From contig USDK01000013.1 in NCBI GenBank assembly GCA_900553355.1, positions 1 to 51,280 on the forward strand: a stretch of DNA of 51,280 nt, given 5' to 3'. This stretch comes from an uncultured Lachnospiraceae bacterium. Lineage in GTDB: Bacteria > Bacillota > Clostridia > Lachnospirales > Lachnospiraceae. Under the pieces are notes generated by a model. That model had not been told where the DNA came from, did not search any database, and was given only the letters and a program-made list of their open reading frames with translations. Position 1 is the stretch's first letter. Every line of letters begins with the position of its first letter. Shown here piece after piece: positions 50,164 to 51,280 of the stretch. The position numbers were made by a program, and so were the translations under genes.

Positions 50164-51147
50164 TTATTCCCAGTCCAGGATGGATGCGCCCCAGCTTAAG
50201 CCTGCGCCAAAGCCTGCCAGTACAATCTTCTTGCCTTTTTCAAGTTTTCCCTCTCTCTTCAGTTCATCCAGAAGGATCGGAATGCTGGCGGAAGAAGTAT
50301 TTCCATATTCCTGAAGGTTCATCGGGAATTTTTCAATCGGCTCCGAAAGCCGCTTTGCCACCGCTTCTACGATCCGTTTATTTGCCTGGTGAAGAACATA
50401 GCAGGAAATGTCTTCCTGGGCCACCTGGTTTTTCTCCAGCACTTCTTCCACTGCCTGCGGCACGCTTCTTACTGCAAATTTAAACACTGCCTGGCCGTCC
50501 ATCTGCATGGAATATTCCGGATCTGTCATATGCATCGAATCCATTTTTTTCGTCAGGCCATTGTGGTCATGCCGGTTTTTGCAGGTCAGAGCCTCGCCCT
50601 TCTTTCCTTTGGAATGTGTAACCGGAAGGTAATGTCTTCCTTCTCCTGCCCGGATCACCGCAGCTCCGGCTCCGTCTCCAAACAGGATGCAGGTGCCCCG
50701 GTCGCTCCAGTTGGTCAGATTGGAAAGGCTTTCGCTTCCGATCACCAGCGCCGTCTGGTACACTCCGCTTGCCAGGTAGGCCACAGCCGTATTGTATCCC
50801 AGCAGAAATCCCGTACAGGCCGCATTCAGATCAAAACAGGTGGCGTTATCCGCGCCCAGGATCTTCTGCACCTCACAGGCCGCACACGGAAGGATCACAT
50901 TTGAAGAAATAGTCGATACCAGGATCAGATCGATATCCTCCGGCTGGAGCCCTGCATCTGCAATCGCCCGGCGTCCGGCCTCAGCCGCCATCGACACTGT
51001 CGTCTCCTCCTCGATAATGTGGCGCCTTACCACGCCAGTCCTCTCCCGGATCCACTCATCACTGGTCTCTACCAGCTTCGCAATATCATTGTTGTCCATT
51101 GAATAGGGCGGAACATAAGACCCCGTCCCACATATGATTCCTGTCAT
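50164..51147 (-). CDS. fabH: 3-oxoacyl-ACP synthase III FabH
   Basis: 327 residues. The triad Cys in DLNAACTGFLLGYN (near 113), His in VLHQANKRIVEAVA and Asn in YGNTSSASIPILLD is intact. It starts each chain from acetyl-CoA (or a branched acyl-CoA) and malonyl-ACP. AGGGG lies 7 bases before the ATG. First gene of the fatty-acid operon, about 45 bases after the promoter, so first to be affected by the FabT-type box. Confidence 0.97.
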   Translation of the reverse strand: MTGIICGTGSYVPPYSMDNNDIAKLVETSDEWIRERTGVVRRHIIEEETTVSMAAEAGRRAIADAGLQPEDIDLILVSTISSNVILPCAACEVQKILGADNATCFDLNAACTGFLLGYNTAVAYLASGVYQTALVIGSESLSNLTNWSDRGTCILFGDGAGAAVIRAGEGRHYLPVTHSKGKKGEALTCKNRHDHNGLTKKMDSMHMTDPEYSMQMDGQAVFKFAVRSVPQAVEEVLEKNQVAQEDISCYVLHQANKRIVEAVAKRLSEPIEKFPMNLQEYGNTSSASIPILLDELKREGKLEKGKKIVLAGFGAGLSWGASILDWE

Positions 51148-51182
51148 AAGTATTCCCCTATATTGATTTGGTTTTCAATTAT

Positions 51183-51195
51183 TTTGACTTTCAAA
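51183..51195. promoter_or_regulatory. FabT-type operator
   Basis: TTTGACTTTCAAA, i.e. a perfect TTTGA-N3-TCAAA inverted repeat, the core of the FabT box as known in streptococci. It touches the -10 element and covers the expected transcription start of the fab operon. Repression by the MarR protein encoded at 40289-40741 is the natural inference. Confidence 0.8.
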
Positions 51196-51223
51196 GTATA
51201 TCTCAGGCGAGTGGAGATGTCAA
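51195..51223 (-). promoter_or_regulatory. Sigma-A promoter of the fatty-acid operon
   Basis: On the minus strand TTGACA (51218-51223), a 17-base spacer and TATACT (51195-51200). Near-consensus, located 48-76 bases before fabH, with the FabT-type box immediately downstream. A degenerate GGGGAC repeat begins 3 bases upstream of the -35. Confidence 0.9.
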
Positions 51224-51225
51224 TA

Positions 51226-51280
51226 GGGGACGTACACTTTTTTGGTGTGCTCCCCGTCAAGTAGACAGTGAAAAAAATAT
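51226..51280. repeat. Degenerate GGGGACGTACACTTTT repeat and possible mobile-element edge
   Basis: GGGGACGTACACTTTT at 51226-51241 equals the half-site of the hairpin at 39516. The opposite arm (GTGTGCTCCCC, ending 51255) is imperfect. It is followed by GTCAAGTAGACAGTGAAAAA up to the window end. No gene is readable in these last bases. Confidence 0.6.

Overview
The window looks like chromosomal DNA of an endospore-forming, strictly anaerobic Clostridia member, most likely family Lachnospiraceae (genus not determinable from the sequence alone). Reasons: a sigF/spoIIA plus spoVA sporulation cluster, [FeFe]-hydrogenase maturases HydE, HydG and HydF, an oxygen-sensitive glycyl radical enzyme with its activase, a T-box controlled valS, and a type II fatty-acid operon that uses FabK and a FabT-like MarR regulator. 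Gene density is high and overlaps such as ATGA are common. No prophage, CRISPR array or intact transposase is visible.

Layout. 1-1.6 kb: an ABC export ATPase and an exported protein truncated by the window edge. 1.7-2.7 kb: tRNA-Gly(CCC), then an XRE regulator with a small membrane partner. 2.8-9.5 kb: a five-gene peptide and pyroglutamate locus (M14 carboxypeptidase, DUF969/DUF979 membrane pair, M29-like aminopeptidase, pyroglutamyl peptidase) divergent from a TetR regulator, with a dyad inside the promoter. 10.3-12.2 kb: small hypothetical protein and Na/Pi cotransporter. 12.4-18.6 kb (minus strand): TPR protein, spoIIAA-spoIIAB-sigF, then a forespore-type promoter followed by a small membrane protein and spoVAA-AB-AC-AD-AEb. 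18.6-25.3 kb: valS (T-box leader), a polymer-synthase-like membrane sulfatase-fold protein, folC and a 44-residue protein. 25.4-32.2 kb: flavodoxin-type pseudogene, Zn alcohol dehydrogenase, glycyl radical activase and enzyme, LacI regulator with a perfect operator between divergent promoters, and an AEC transporter. 32.2-34.2 kb: Zn-macrodomain protein, DNA-deoxyinosine glycosylase-like protein, small HAD protein. 34.2-39 kb: a structured leader with terminator, hydE-hydG-hydF and a radical SAM protein. 39-40.7 kb: rhodanese, sirtuin and MarR (FabT-like). 40.8-51.2 kb: the fatty-acid operon fabH-acpP-fabK-fabD-fabG-fabF-accB-fabZ-accC-accDA plus a nitronate-monooxygenase-family gene, driven by a consensus promoter with a perfect TTTGA-N3-TCAAA FabT-type box.

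The most unusual signal is non-coding. Four copies of a near-identical palindrome (half-site GGGGACGGGGGATTTCC) sit between co-directional genes. Each lies beside one or more perfect TTATCCACA nonamers, the DnaA-box consensus: seven of the eight perfect copies I found in the window are within about 90 bases of one of these palindromes. Two palindromes are lengthened by copy-specific complementary flanks. A second palindrome family with the same GGGGAC/GTCCCC ends but a different core (GGGGACGTACACTTTT) occurs beside the sirtuin gene and, degenerate, at the right end. These look like REP/REPIN-type mini-elements; their link with DnaA-box-like repeats is what I would check first.
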